A DNA stretch of 64,000 nucleotides from Tetracentron sinense (GCA_015143295.1 CM026560.1:7442501-7506500), one strand, 5' to 3'; shown: positions 24,103 through 35,956, counted from the stretch's first letter. The notes: generated from the letters alone by a model not told the origin. Numbers and translations: made by a program.

Positions 24103-25025
24103 TACGGTATCAGATTCCGAATTTGAGGGTTTTAACGCTTGATCTATTTGAGGGTTCTCATTTGGGGGTTTTTCTAAACCAAGGGAAAGGAAGAGAAGGG
24201 AGAGAAAGTGGGGGTTTCCAAGGGGGTTTTCGATTGGAGAGAAGGATTAGCTCCGATTTCTTCCCCAAATCTCAAGATCTTCCTAACCCAAGCTCGAGCA
24301 ACTCGTGGAGTTCTCCTCCAAGCCCGGCAACGCCTTCCACGAGCTACTTCAAGGGTTTCTTCACCCTATTCAAGGTCGGTACCCTATACTACCCTTCTAG
24401 TTCATCTATTATCTTTATTTTCCTTCATTTTATGATTTTCCCTAAATTTTAAACAAGATAAGGAGATGGGATGAATGGATGGTTGTGTGGATGCATATGG
24501 GCGATTGGATGCCGTGTGTATGTGTTGTGATGAATGAATGGGAAGGGCATTGTATTAATAATGAACACACGTGTATGTTGTGAACATTAACCCCCCTAGA
24601 AATCTAAGATTAGGTATTAACCATAATGCACATACCAAGTGTTTGATGAAATGCCTCAATGAAGAAGATGATGATTTATTTTAGAAATTGCATATGTGAA
24701 CTCCCTTGTTTCCTAATTAGCATATTGATAGATTAAATGCTTAGTTATTGATGTAATGATTATCAAATGCAAATGCTTGATATGCCATTGTCATCCTTAA
24801 TTGTACACGAAACCATGAGCACGGCATGTAGTCTATGAGTAGGGTTTTCAAGAATTAAACACCGTGTTTTGTTTTCAAGGTTTTATTCCCGATTCACGAA
24901 CACCATGCCAAACGAAAGGGTTGGTAAATAGAGGTAGGGCATATCTTACGATATTTTTTGCCTCGCTCTTTGACAAGAACAAGAACGCTCCAAGCATGCA
25001 TGTTACATTCAATGCATTTCGTTAA

Positions 25026-25095
25026 AGAGGGGTCTCCCCTCCCTCACAAGTTGCTTCTCATTTAGGAAGAGGGGCCTCTCCTCCCTCATAATTAA
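25026..25095 (+). repeat. Hairpin island in LTR G
   Basis: Two copies of an aagaggggtctcccctccctca-like unit, each with a GAGGGG/CCCCTC-type pairing. It lies about 1.55 kb into the LTR. Positionally equivalent to 26288-26455 in B and 48025-48360 in D. Confidence 0.55.
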
Positions 25096-26287
25096 GTAGC
25101 ATGAACATGTTTATTTTCCAAGCAAGCAAGCAAACATGATACATGGCATGACACGCATTCTACAAGCATGACACACTAGAAAAGTTTGACTCGACAAGAC
25201 AATATGACAAAACGTGACAAGACAAGTTTTCAAGCACGAAAGGAATATTTTCAAGTCAAGACTAGCACATGACGTTTTCAAGAGATTTTCGACTTTGATG
25301 TGATGCATGCATGAACTATAAACTATTTACTTTCCTGTTATGATATAAATTGTTTCCTGCCTTATATTGTCATTGCTATGCTATGACTGTTGGTTAGTGT
25401 TTAGTACCCGCTGAGTATTCCATGCGCAGCCGTACTTCATATGTCTGTAGGTGATAGTGGAGTGGCTGCTCCTTTTGATATCTGTGCTCCGAGCCCTTGG
25501 GTGGAGGAGGAGTATGTTGAGGAACCTACGGAGGAACCTCACATAGACGGTGTCGCGACCCAAAACCCACCTTAGGAGTTAGAGTGAATCTTGGACGACC
25601 TGTCATGACCTACATGACTTGCTTGGCAACCAACTTGCAAAATACCTGGAGCATATACAATAGAGGACAATAATAGCAGAAACATAGACTTCAAAGCACA
25701 GCGGAAGTCTAACCAAAAACCTTTGATTATATATACATGATCCAAGTTTTGTACAAAAAGAAACCAAAAGAAGGTGCGGACATGCCCGCCAAAATACATA
25801 CATATAATCTCTCAAGCTCACACCCACAGATCACTCACTCAGAATCTACCACCTAATAGTAGCATATGTCAGAAGGTTCCTCGATGTACTCTTCTTCTAC
25901 CCAAGGGCCTAGAATGCAGATGTCAAAAGGAGCAACTACTCCACTATCACCTGCCGACATGAGAAGTACGGTTGAGCATGGAATACTCAGCGGGTACCAC
26001 ATACTAACCAACAGTCATAGCATAAAAATAGCAATATATAAAGCATAAAATAATTCATATTATAACGCAGGAAACAATTCATATCAATAACAAGGAAGTA
26101 ACACAGTTTATATTCAGGCTTGCATCACATAAAGCCGATAAATCTCTTGAAATCATCGTGCACTTGACTTGACTTAAAATACTCGTTGCATGCTTGAAAA
26201 CTTGTCATGTTTATCTTGTTTCATCTTGTCGAGTGTGCCATGTCATGCATGTCATGCGTGCTTGCTTGGGATCTAAACATGCTCATG

Positions 26288-26455
26288 TACTTGTGAGATA
26301 CGCTTGTGAGATGCACTTGTGAAATGCACTTGAGAGGGAAGGGAGACCCTTCTTTCATAATATGCCTTGAGAGGGAAGGGAGACCCTTCTTTCATGATAT
26401 GTACTTGTAAGTGAGGGGAGACCCCTCATGGAAGGGAGGGAAGTGTAAACTCCCT
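26288..26455 (-). repeat. Hairpin repeat island in the B LTR
   Basis: Units of gagagggaagggagacccttctt (written here as a stem gaagggagacccttc) plus short cttgtgagatgca repeats. The core GAAGGG-AGA-CCCTTC is a perfect inverted repeat. The 5' LTR has fewer units at about 33768-33880. Confidence 0.7.
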
Positions 26456-27365
26456 CCTATGCGATGCTTGTTCTTGTCCTCTTGTCAAAAGCGAGGTAAA
26501 ACATATTGTAGGATATGTCCCACCTCTAAACCTTAATCATGAAAACGCCGGTAAACCATGTCATGCATGCCGTGCTCATGGAATCATGTGCATACTTTCA
26601 TTTGAAATTAAATATGACAATTGGGGATTTCAACAATACATAGAACATCATTAATTGAGCAAGTAATTATTAATGCGATTTAGGGAAAGCAAGTAATCAC
26701 ACTATCATAAACCCTAGCAATTTCCATAAGCTTTTAAGCATGCATTTCTTGGTTTACAATTCATTTTTCTTCACCTTGGCATTTCATCAGACATGTGGTG
26801 TGTACATTATTCGTTAAAGCCTAAATCATACTTTTCTAGGTGGGTTTGTGTTCACAGCACACACGTATGTTTATTATTGGTACAATGCCCTTCCCTTCCC
26901 ATTCCATTCATAACATCATCCACACGGCATCCATCGCCCAACATCCATTCTCATACCCCATCCGTTCATCTTTCATTAGGTTCATACATTAGGTAAAACA
27001 AAGAAGAAGGAAAGAAAAGGAGGATATGAACTAGGAGGGTAGCATAAGGTACCGACCTTGAATAGAGGAAGAAAAACCGTTGGTACGTGCGTGAGGTTGG
27101 TGGCAAGCTTGGAGGATGTGTTCCTCACTTGTTGGAACCTTGGATTAAAGAATCCAAGCCTTTGGAATGATCTTTGGTAGCCCAACTCTTGATTTCTCTC
27201 AAGAAGAAAACCTAGCTTGGAAATCCCCTTTCTCCTCTTCTCACTCTCTCTCAAATGCACGATTAAGTGTTTGTGATGCCCTCAACCCCGAATGGTCTGC
27301 TTAAAAGGATCATCATACCCTTAATGGTCTGCTTAAAAGGACTAAACCAAGCAAATTCGTAGAGG

Positions 27366-27568
27366 AACGGTCGACCGGTCATGGGGAGCGATCGATCGGT
27401 CCAAAAGACCCTCTCTGGAAAATAACCCCATGCAAAGTTAGTGCGATAGCGGTCGATCGGTGGTTAGAGCTATCGACCGGTAGGCGAGCGGTCGATCGGT
27501 CATCTCAGCGGTCGAGCGGTAGGCCATCGGTCGATCGGTCCTTAAAGCGGTTGATCGGTCGATCTGTG
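27366..27568 (-). repeat. GGTCGATCGGT palindrome array in the B LTR
   Basis: About nine units of agcggtcgatcggt or one-base variants. A conserved ctctctggaaaataacccca block (27411-27430) lies inside the array. The matching array in the 5' LTR is at 34816-35003, about 75 bp upstream of its TATA box. Confidence 0.85.
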
Positions 27569-27890
27569 TTGTACCTATTTTGGTGATTTTCCTCATTTTT
27601 CCTACTTCGGTGTTTTGGCCATAACTTTTGACTCGTTTGTCAGATTTTGACGATTCAACTTGCGTTGGATTCATCTTTGAAGGGAAACATTTCTGGCATT
27701 TTAGAATTTCTAATTTCAGTTTTTTTTTATGGACTAAATTATCCTCAAATTTGACTGATCCAAAAATAGAGTTAAGTAAACCAGATTTTCTTAACATATT
27801 CGACTCTCATTTATAGATATGGGAGGTTTACAAAGGCATAATGCCTTGGCACGGCTTCCAATACATGGCATAACTTTTCAGGGCTCTACA

Positions 27891-27900
27891 TCCTCCCCCC
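27891..27900 (-). other. Element B polypurine tract
   Basis: ggggggagga on the element strand, directly before the 3' LTR. Confidence 0.85.
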
Positions 27901-27958
27901 TTATAAAAATTTCGTCTCTGAAATTTGGACGATACATACATCACAAAACAAAACAGGA

Positions 27959-29165
27959 TTACATGACATACAAAAGCTTATTCAAATAACTCTGGGTACT
28001 TCGCTTTGACTTCGGCCTCGCGCTCCCATGTAGTCTTGTTGTGAAGGACTTGATCTCTCCGATCCAATATATGAACCGGCTTCTCAACCAAAGTGAGATC
28101 CTTTGGATTTCCAACGGCTCCAAGTCTATGACATGCGAAGGGTCCGTAATGTACTTTCGAAGCATAGACACGTGGAAAACATTGTGAACTGCAGCCATGT
28201 GAGGTGGCAGAGCTACCCTGTAAGCAACTTCCCCGACTCGAGTGATAATCTCAAATGGGCCAACATATCGAGGACTAAGCTTGCCTCTTTTGCCAAATCT
28301 CATAATCCCTTTGCTAGGAGATACTTTCACAAAAACTTGATCCCCTACCTGGAATTTCAAGTCCCTGCGGCGAGTGTCCGCATGCTCTTTTGAAGATTTT
28401 GAGCAGCTTTCAACCGATCCCGGATGATCTTGACTATATCCATAGTTTGCTCAATCAACTCTGGACCTAACACCTTTCTCTCTCCTACCTCATCCCAATA
28501 GAGAGGAGACTTGCAGCTTTGCCCATACAAGGCCTCAAATGGAGCCATTTGGATGCTCGCCTAGTAGCTGTTATTATAGGCAAATTCAACCAAAGGCAAG
28601 TGTTCTTCCCAACTGCCCTTGAAATCCAACATACACGCCCGAAGCATGTCTTAAATGACTTGGTTCACCCTTTCGGTTTGTCCATCCATCTATGGATGAA
28701 AAGCGGTGCTAAAATCAAGTTGGGAACCCATAGCTTCCTGAAAACGTTTCCAGTACCTAGATGTGAATCTCGGATCCTAATCCGACACAAGGCTGACTGG
28801 CACCCCGTGCAACCAAATGATTTCCTTGATATACAGTGCGGCCAACTGACTAGAGTTAAAAGTAGTTCGGTAAGGCAAGAAGTGCGCAAAATTTGTTAGA
28901 TGATCCACCACAACCCATATTGCATCTGAGTTCCTTGCCCTTTTTGGAAAACCAACAATGAAGTCCATGGAGATGTGCTCCCATTTCCACTCGGGAATAG
29001 GGAGGGACTGTAATAGACCCGCCAGTCTCAAGTGTTCTACCTTTACCTGTTGGCACACCAAGCACTATGCCACATACTCCATAACATCCCTCTTCATATT
29101 CCGCCACCAAAAGTGACTCTGGAGGTTCCGGTATATCTTCGTACCCCCAGGATGCACTGTGTACT
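27959..29165 (-). pseudogene. Element B integrase and chromodomain (broken)
   Basis: Integrase core readable at 29061-28777 (MDFIVGFP, first Asp; stop directly after SLVSD, in the second Asp motif). The QTERVN region is at about 28690-28650. The C-terminal DNA-binding GPFEIITRVGEVAYRVALPP is at about 28265-28200. The C-terminal chromodomain, which in this lineage directs integration to heterochromatin, ends WEREAEVKAKYPELFE near 27990. Compared with D it lacks about 48 bp that include the aromatic segment around VLVQWQHH. A frameshift near 28115 also puts the end out of frame. Confidence 0.85.
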
Positions 29166-31243
29166 TCAAACGGTGTGCTTCATCCATAATCTCCCTCCGA
29201 AGATCCACATTGGCTGGGACACAAAGGCTTCCCCTGAATGTAATAGCACCCCGGCTAGAGAGAGAAAAGTCTTCACTACCCTTGGCAACTTCTTTGTCTT
29301 AGAAAGCCAATAAGTCAGTATCCGTGGCTTGATATACTCTTGGATCAAATCTATAATGTACGGCTGAACCGGGACATTTGCCAAGATAGGACTACGGACA
29401 GAATCATTCACACTGATGTCCAAATTTTCCAAATCTTCTAGTAGTCTCCATTCCTACACCAACATGTGTGCCAACAGACCTGGAGGTCTTCTACTCAAAG
29501 CTTCTGCTACAACGTTTGCTTTGCCCGGGTGGTATTGGATGGTGCACTCGTAGTCCTTTAAAAATTCCATCCAACATCGTTGACGTAAATTTAGCTCCTT
29601 TTGGGAAAAGAGATACTTGAGGCTCTTGTGATCCGTGAACACATAGAATTCTATCCCGTAAAGGTAGTGTCGCCAAATCTTGAGTGCAAACACGACTACA
29701 GCAAGTTCCAAGTCGTGCGTGGGGTAATTCTTTCCATACTCCTTCAATTGCCTTGATGCATAGGCAATGAATTTCTTGTGCTGCATAAGGACACACCCAA
29801 GTCCAACGTGCGAGGCATCACTGTACACCTCATAACTACCACGTGCGGATCGTACAGTAAGGATTGGGGTTGTGGTAAGCCTCTTCTTTAGTTTCGTGAA
29901 ACTGATCTCGAACTTATCGCTCCATGCGAACTTCGTATTTTTCCTTGTCAGGTAAGTGAGCGGCGCTGCAAGGCTAGAGAAACCCTCCACAAATCTCCTA
30001 TAGTAGCCTGCCAACCCAAGGAAACTGCGTATCTCTGTAACACTCTTGGGCCTTGCCCAACTCATGACTGCCTCTATCTTCTTCGGATCTACCGAAATGC
30101 CTTTTGCAGATACAACATGGCCTAGGAATGGCACCTCTTCCAACCAAAACTCACACTTGCTAAGTTTGGTGTACAGCTTTTGCTCTCTCAGCATTTCCAA
30201 AGCAAGGCGAAGGTCTCGTATGTGATCTTCCCGTGTCTGGGAATATATCAAGATGTCATCGACAAACACTATCAGGCATCAATCAAGATATGGTCGGAAC
30301 ACCCGGTTCATCAAGTCCATGAAGGCTACCGGTGCGTTAGTGAGACCAAAAGGCATCACCAAGAACTCGTAGTGTCTGTACCGAGTCTGGAAGGCAGTTT
30401 TGGGAACATCTTCAACCTTGATCTTCAACTGGTGGTAACCCGACCGAAGATCAATCTTAGAGAAAAATCTTGCTCCCTTTAGCTGATCGAACAAGTCATC
30501 AATCCTAGGCAATGGATACCTATTCTTTATAGAGACCTTGTTCAATTGCCGGTAATCGATGCATATCCGCATCGAGCCATCCTTCTTCTTAACAAATAAC
30601 ACCGGGGCACCCCATGGTGAGACACTTGGTCGAATGAAACTAAGGCCTTGCAATTCCTCCAACTGAGTCTTCAACTCCTTGAGTTTCATAGGGGCCATTC
30701 TATATGGAGCCCGGAAGAGGGGACAAGCTCGAATCACAAACTCAATCTCCCTGTCTGGAGGTAACCCTGGCAACTCCTCTGGAAATACATCCAGGAATTT
30801 ACTCACGACCGGGATAGTCGAAGAGTCCTTTGCCTCGGGGTTCGCTAGGCTCAATGCCGTAAAACAGGCAATATCTCTACTTCTCAACCCCCGAAAATGA
30901 AATGGCTTCCCTTCCACAGGCCTGAAGAGTACCATCTTTTCAAAGCAAGCCACATGCCCGTGATGCACTGCCAACCAATCCATCCCCAAGATAACGTCGA
31001 AGTCCTGGAATCCAAGGACAATGAGATCGACTGCCAATTCATGGCTTCCCACTTGAACTGTACTGCTTCTGAAGATGCTATTTACCACTACCATTTTACC
31101 GAGAGGAGTCGAAATGAATAACTCCGGTTCCAATTGACTAGGCTCGATAGAAAAGCCTTGGGAGAAATTTGATGAGACGAATGAGTGAGTAGATCCGGTA
31201 TCAATCAACACCTGAGCCAAACACTCATTGACTAGTAAGGTTC
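29166..31243 (-). pseudogene. Element B protease, reverse transcriptase and RNase H (broken)
   Basis: The protease active site [10 protein letters not shown] is intact at about 31210-31180. RT motifs [27 protein letters not shown] and [12 protein letters not shown] are intact. At 30276-30278 a TGA replaces the Arg codon of the LDRC motif (element D has CGA at that place), immediately before the catalytic [10 protein letters not shown]. The next open stretch (30269-29454) carries the rest of RT, the connection domain and a complete-looking RNase H ([54 protein letters not shown]). Further stops and a frameshift follow at about 29453-29350. Confidence 0.9.
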
Positions 31244-31385
31244 CTGAAATTTTAACTAGCTAAGTCAATCCATGCATCAACATCATATATATAGGTAGAT
31301 AGATATATATAGGACGCCACATACGTACACAAGGAATAAGGCATAACATGAAATCGCGGATAAAAGAATAACTCTAAAAGCTTAC
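31244..31385 (-). other. Element B gag-pro intron (142 bp)
   Basis: Minus-strand donor gcatg|gtaagc and acceptor aaatttcag|gaacc. Removing it fuses the gag frame to the protease frame through a split Gly codon. Unspliced, the gag frame runs to a TAA at the end of the intron. The donor GTAAG is a consensus plant 5' splice site. Confidence 0.72.
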
Positions 31386-32646
31386 CATGCACCACATCAT
31401 CAGATGCAAGTGCATCACCCTCTGTCAAGGCAAATACTCGCCCCTAGTTTGCCTGGCAAGACGGAGGTGTAGACCGGGTAGTGTGAGATGACGCCTGGTA
31501 TGATCCTGCTAGGCATGCTGGGGGCCTAATACCCTGAGACTGGCTTGGTAAATGCCGGCTAGGGCAATCCCTGATCACGTGGCCCTGACGACTGCAGTGA
31601 AAACATCCACCTATGCTCTTCGGCAATCTCCTACCGGGTGACTTTGGCCATAAGAAGTACAGACCTCGTGCGTGTAGGTCGGAGGGGCCGGAGGTGGAGC
31701 GTACCTTACAACCTGAGGTGCAATAGGCCGTGGGGCCAGAAGTGCCTGAGGTTGTGGCGCCTGAGGCACGTACGACCGTGGGACTGGAGGCGCATAAGAT
31801 GGCCTCATAGGTGGTGCTGGCCCCACATACTGAGGTGGTGCTGGCCATGTCTACTGATAATGGCCGGTACGAGCCCGCCTCTCTGGAGGTGCTGAACTGC
31901 TAGGTTGGCCTCTTGCCAAATCTCTCTTTTTGGAAAATTTGCCTTGATCAACAAGGCCTTGTCATCTACCTCAGGGTAGGTAGCATGCCTGAAAGCCGAG
32001 ACTTTCTCCATGATGACATCCTTGAGCCCTTGCTCAAACCTTCTTGCCTTCATCGCCTCGATGGTGATCATATGAGTCGCGAAGCGTGATAGCTCCGAGA
32101 ACTTGGCCTCATATTGAGCCACCGACATTGAACATTGCTCAAGGTTGATGAATTCTTTCTCTCTCCTTTCTCACACTCCGACCAGGAAATACTTCTTATA
32201 AAAAGTATCCTTGAACTCCTCCCAAGTCCAAGGTTGACCCTGCATGGTCAAATCTCTCGTCCTTAAGGCGGACAACCACCAATGGTGCGCCTCACCCTCA
32301 TGCATGAAAACTACCCACACCACTTTCTCTTCCTCTGTCGGAGAGAGAACTGCAAATATCTTCTCCAACTGGAGAATCTATGCCTCTGCAGCCAGAGGGT
32401 CCACACTCCCATAGAATGCCGGAGGCCTCAATCTCCAAAATGCCTCAACCCCAGTGGTACGATGTACTGGAGCTACAGGCGGTGGAGTAGGTGCCGTTGA
32501 TGATGGTATAGACTGCCGAGCCGCCAATATGGCGAGTTCTCAGTAATAGAGCCTAAGACTTGAGAGAGGTCCGGCTACTCATCCTCATCCCGTGAAGAAG
32601 AGGAAGCTCTGGTATGTGGCCCACGACCTCGTGTGCCCCGCCTTAT
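31386..32646 (-). pseudogene. Element B gag (broken, start lost)
   Basis: Capsid and nucleocapsid gene. The expected ATG of MRRGTRGRG is ATA here. A stop replaces Gln after the acidic DEDE segment, and frameshifts follow. Capsid blocks are readable: WVVFMHEGEAHHWWLSALR with WTWEEFKDTFYKKYF (32368-32171) and YEAKFSELSRF (32128 onward). The zinc knuckle CFHCSRQGHVIRDC near 31590 keeps its Cys and His residues. Confidence 0.85.
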
Positions 32647-32656
32647 GACTAATGTC

Positions 32657-32796
32657 CTGAGAACAATAGCACTACATGAGTCTAACTTGAAACCACAATT
32701 CATTACAATTTCATTTCACAATAATTCAATTTGTATTAGTTGTATTATACTAATATACATCGCATCACAACCATCGGTGTATTTATAATATTATAC
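32657..32796 (-). other. Element B putative leader intron (140 bp)
   Basis: Donor caccaag|gtataa and acceptor tgttctcag|gac on the minus strand, ten bases before the former gag ATG. Element D has the same length and the same junctions. Confidence 0.5.
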
Positions 32797-32986
32797 CTTG
32801 GTGTTCTAGTGTTCCTAAGACCCCTACTTGGTTGAAGCAACCATTTTTGACTAAGACAAAAGTTTAGTTTTACACTAGGAACAAGACTCGCTTCCGACTT
32901 ACTTCCTTCCTAACTTGTTTTCTGACATATGCTCTTGTCAAGCCGTGGTATTAGATTCTAAGTGACTCTAAAGACCTAAAGCCTAT

Positions 32987-32998
32987 GCTCTGATACCA
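32987..32998 (-). other. Element B primer-binding site (tRNA-iMet type)
   Basis: tggtatcagagc on the element strand, four bases from the 5' LTR. Confidence 0.88.
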
Positions 32999-33002
32999 CT
33001 TC

Positions 33003-35003
33003 TGTCGGGACACAAAATCCACCCTAGGAGTTAGAGTGAATCTTGGACGACCTGTCATGACCTACATGACTTGCTTGACAACCGACCTGCAAAATACTTA
33101 GAGCATATACAATAGAGGACAATAATAACGGAAACATAGACTACAAAGCACAACGGAAGTCTAACCAAAAACCTCTAAGTATGTATACATGATCCAAGTT
33201 TTGTACAAAAAGAAACCAAAAGAAGGTACGAACATGCCCGCCAAAATACATACATATAATCTCTCAAGCTCACACCCACAGATCACTCACTCAGAATCTA
33301 CCACCTAATAGTAGCCCTCAACCGGAGGTTCCTTGACGTACTCTTCTTCTACCCAAGGGCCCAAAACGCAGATGTCAAAAGGAGCAGCTGCTCCACTATC
33401 ACCTGTCGACATGAGAAGTATGACTGAGCATGGAATACTCAGCGGGTACTAAATACTAACCAACATTCATAGCATAACAATAGCAATATATAAAGTAGAA
33501 AAAAATTCATATTATAACGTAGGAAACAATTCATATCAATAACAAGGAAGTAACACAGTTTATATTCATGCTTGCATCACATAAAGCCAATAAATCTTTT
33601 GAAATCATCGTGCACTTGACTTGACTTAAAATACTCGTTGCGTGCTTGAAAACTTGTCATGTTTATCTAGCTTCATCTTGTCGAGCGTGCCATGTCATGC
33701 GTGTCGAGCGTGCCATGTCATGCGTGTCATGCGTGCTTGCTTGGGATCTAAACATGCTCATGTACTTGTGAGATACGCTTGTGAGATGCACTTGTGAAAT
33801 GCACTTGAGAGGGAAGAGAGACCCTTCTTTCATCATATGTACTTGTGAGTGAGGGGAGACCCCTCATGGAAGGGAGGAAAGTGTAAACTCCCTCCTGTGC
33901 GATGCTTGTTCTTGTCCTCTTGTCAAAAGCGAGGTAAAACATATCATAGGATATGTCCCACTTCTAAACCATAATCATGAAAACGCCGGTAAACCATGTC
34001 CTGCATGCTGTGCTCATGGAATCGTGTGCATACTTTCATTTGAAATTAAATATGACAATTGGGGATTTCAACAATACATAGAACATCATTAATTGAGCAA
34101 GTAATTATTAATGCGATTTAGGGAAAGCAAGTAATCACACTATCAGAAACGCTAGCAATTTCCATAAGCTTTTAAGCATGCATTTCTTGGTTTACAATTC
34201 ATTTTTCTTCACCTTGGCATTTCATCAGACATGTGGTGTGTACATTATTCGTTAAAGCCTAAATCATACTTTTCTATGTGGCTTTGTGTTCACAACACAC
34301 ACGTATGTTCATTATTGGTAGAATACCCTTCCTATTCCATTCATAACATCATCCACACGGCATCCATCACCCCACATCCATTCTCATACCCCATCCGTTC
34401 ATCTTTCATTAGGTTCATACATTAAGTAAAACAAAGAAGAAGGAAAGAAAAGGAGGATATGAACTAGGAGGGTAGCATAAGGTACCGACCTTAAATAGAG
34501 GAAGAAAAACCCTTGGTACGTGCGTGAGGTTGCTGGCGAGCTTGGAGGATGTGTTCCTCACTTGCTGGAACCTTGGATTAAAGAATCCAAGCCTTTGGAA
34601 TGATCTTTGGTAGCCGAACTCTTGATTTCTCTCAAGAAGAAAACCTAGGTTGGAAATCCCCTTTCTCCTCTTCTCACTCTCTCTCAAATGCACGATTGAG
34701 GGTTTGTGAAACCCTCAACCTCGAAATTGGGTTATATATAGCAAATGGGATGGTCAAAGACCATCATACCCTTAATGATCTCCTTAAAAGGACCAAACCA
34801 AGCAAATTCGTAGAGGAGCGGTCGATCGGTCATGGGGAGCGATCGATCGGTCCAAAAGACCCTCTCTGGAATATAACCCCATACAAAGTTAGTGCGATAG
34901 CGATCGACCGGTGGTTAGAGCGGTCGATCTGTAGGCGAGCGGTCGATCATTCATCTCAGCGGTCGAGCGATAGGCCACCAGTCGATCGGTCCTTGGAGTG
35001 GTC
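33003..35003 (-). repeat. Element B 5' LTR (outer end cut)
   Basis: Collinear with the 3' LTR and keeps a TATA box. The outer roughly 320 bp (U3 start) are missing because fragment H begins at 35004 within the palindrome array. Predicted H target: tggtc (34999-35003). Confidence 0.88.
34731..34742 (-). promoter_or_regulatory. TATA box of the B 5' LTR
   Basis: gctatatataac on the element strand, between the palindrome array (upstream, 34816-35003) and the cctcaaccctca region. Absent in the B 3' LTR. Confidence 0.65.
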
Positions 35004-35956
35004 TGTAGCGACCCGGAAGTTTAACATAATAAAATTTTGGATTATCGGTCCTTAATTGAGGTTAATTAGTTGTGTATTTGATAAATTTGTGTAAAGTAGG
35101 TATTATTCGGAATTGGGTTGCACTACTACGAAATTAGTGTTTTTCTTTGATCTGCGCACATAGTGTGCCGGTCGGCTATCTGGACGTCCACATATCGTTC
35201 CGATTCAGTTGCACATCAATTCGCGAAACCGCGAAGGTCCTGTGTGTGGAAACATCGAGAAAATCAGGGAATTCATAGTGTATCGAATTTCGATTGGGGC
35301 TCTATTTTTAGCGAACTTTCTAATCGAAATCCATGCAGATTGTTCAACTACATGTTGGAAGGCCATGGGGACGACCGTCTGTCATTTCGGCAGTTTATTA
35401 TCTCATATAGCGAAACCTAGTGTGTTTTGTATCCGAAATTGGAAAATTTATGGGTTTTGTGAATTCTTCTGGTCGCACTTTTTGGTAGTCAAAACTCATC
35501 GGATTTCCCCAAAATTTTTACACCAGGTGTCAGACTACCCGAAGATCGATCACCTAAAGTTTTGTCAAAATCGAAAACCATATGGCATGGTTTCGGAATG
35601 TCTTTCGATGACATTACAAGAAACCGGCCGCGATTCGCAAGCCGCGACAAGTGTCTTGGCTCAGGCCAACACGTGGCACCTTCCAAGCAATACTTGGTGT
35701 GCATGTGTGGGTTAGGCTAGTCTATAAATAGTAGACCACCCCTCAGCCATTTCTCTCATCCTAGTGAGAGAGAGGCGAAACCCTACCGAATTTTCTAGAG
35801 AGAAACATTCTAGAGACAAAGGGAATTTTCTAGAGAGAGAATGTCTAGAGAGAGAGATAAAGAGGCGTATCCTAACGTTTTTAGATGTGATGAGCGCATT
35901 GGGAAGGTCGCAATATGGTAAAAATCTGAGCATGATCTGAGATATGGAAGGTTCCC
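35004..35956 (+). repeat. Fragment H, LTR of a different family
   Basis: Starts TGTAGCGACCCGGAAG, as an LTR would. It has a TATA box (ctataaata, 35722-35730) followed by a gagagagaggcgaaaccctac leader and several tctagagagag repeats. About 80 bp upstream of the TATA box are two CCGCGA-type repeats (35625-35650). It shares no long stretch with the other LTRs. The right edge is set where an LTR-like TGTAATGATC begins, and is tentative. No protein-coding signal. Confidence 0.55.

Larger units (their letters stand above)
23480..25550 (+). repeat. Element G, gypsy LTR (3' end interrupted)
   Basis: Starts TGTAGAGCCCCGAAAATTTTTGCC and is collinear with the B and D LTRs read on their own strand. It contains the atgtcaata/aaagttatggccg block, a palindrome array, the gctgagtattccatgcgcagccgtac block and the cttgggtggaggaggagta block. 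It ends abruptly at 25550 where B's LTR begins. The last roughly 250-300 bp of the LTR are missing, which fits insertion of B (predicted target gacgg, 25546-25550). Open frames inside it, including about 230 codons at 23760-24452, are repeat read-through and not genes. Confidence 0.8.
25551..27890 (-). repeat. Element B 3' LTR
   Basis: 2340 bp, plus-strand TGTCGCGACCCAAAACCC...GGGCTCTACA. Collinear with 33003-35003. Its promoter differs: around 27291-27341 a 19-bp stretch (aatggtctgcttaaaagga) occurs twice and replaces the sequence that carries the TATA box in the 5' LTR. Confidence 0.9.
25551..35003 (-). mobile_element. Element B: decayed Ty3/gypsy chromovirus with both LTRs
   Basis: Minus-strand element of Tekay/Del type. 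3' LTR 25551-27890, polypurine tract, pol 27901-31243, gag-pro intron, gag, leader, tRNA-iMet primer site, and 5' LTR from 33003. The 5' LTR is cut at 35003 by fragment H. The coding region has a lost gag start, several CpG-derived stops and frameshifts. Confidence 0.9.

Noticed and set aside
23760-24452. Open frame of 230 codons on the plus strand
   Set aside because: It lies wholly in LTR G, runs through the CGATCG palindrome array, has no domain signature, and its frame is not kept in the matching B and D LTRs.
26793-26996. Short plus-strand frame recurring in several LTRs (also near 34231, 40196, 48633, 58758)
   Set aside because: It recurs because the LTRs are homologous. The frame is antisense to the element, varies in length and shows no coding signature.
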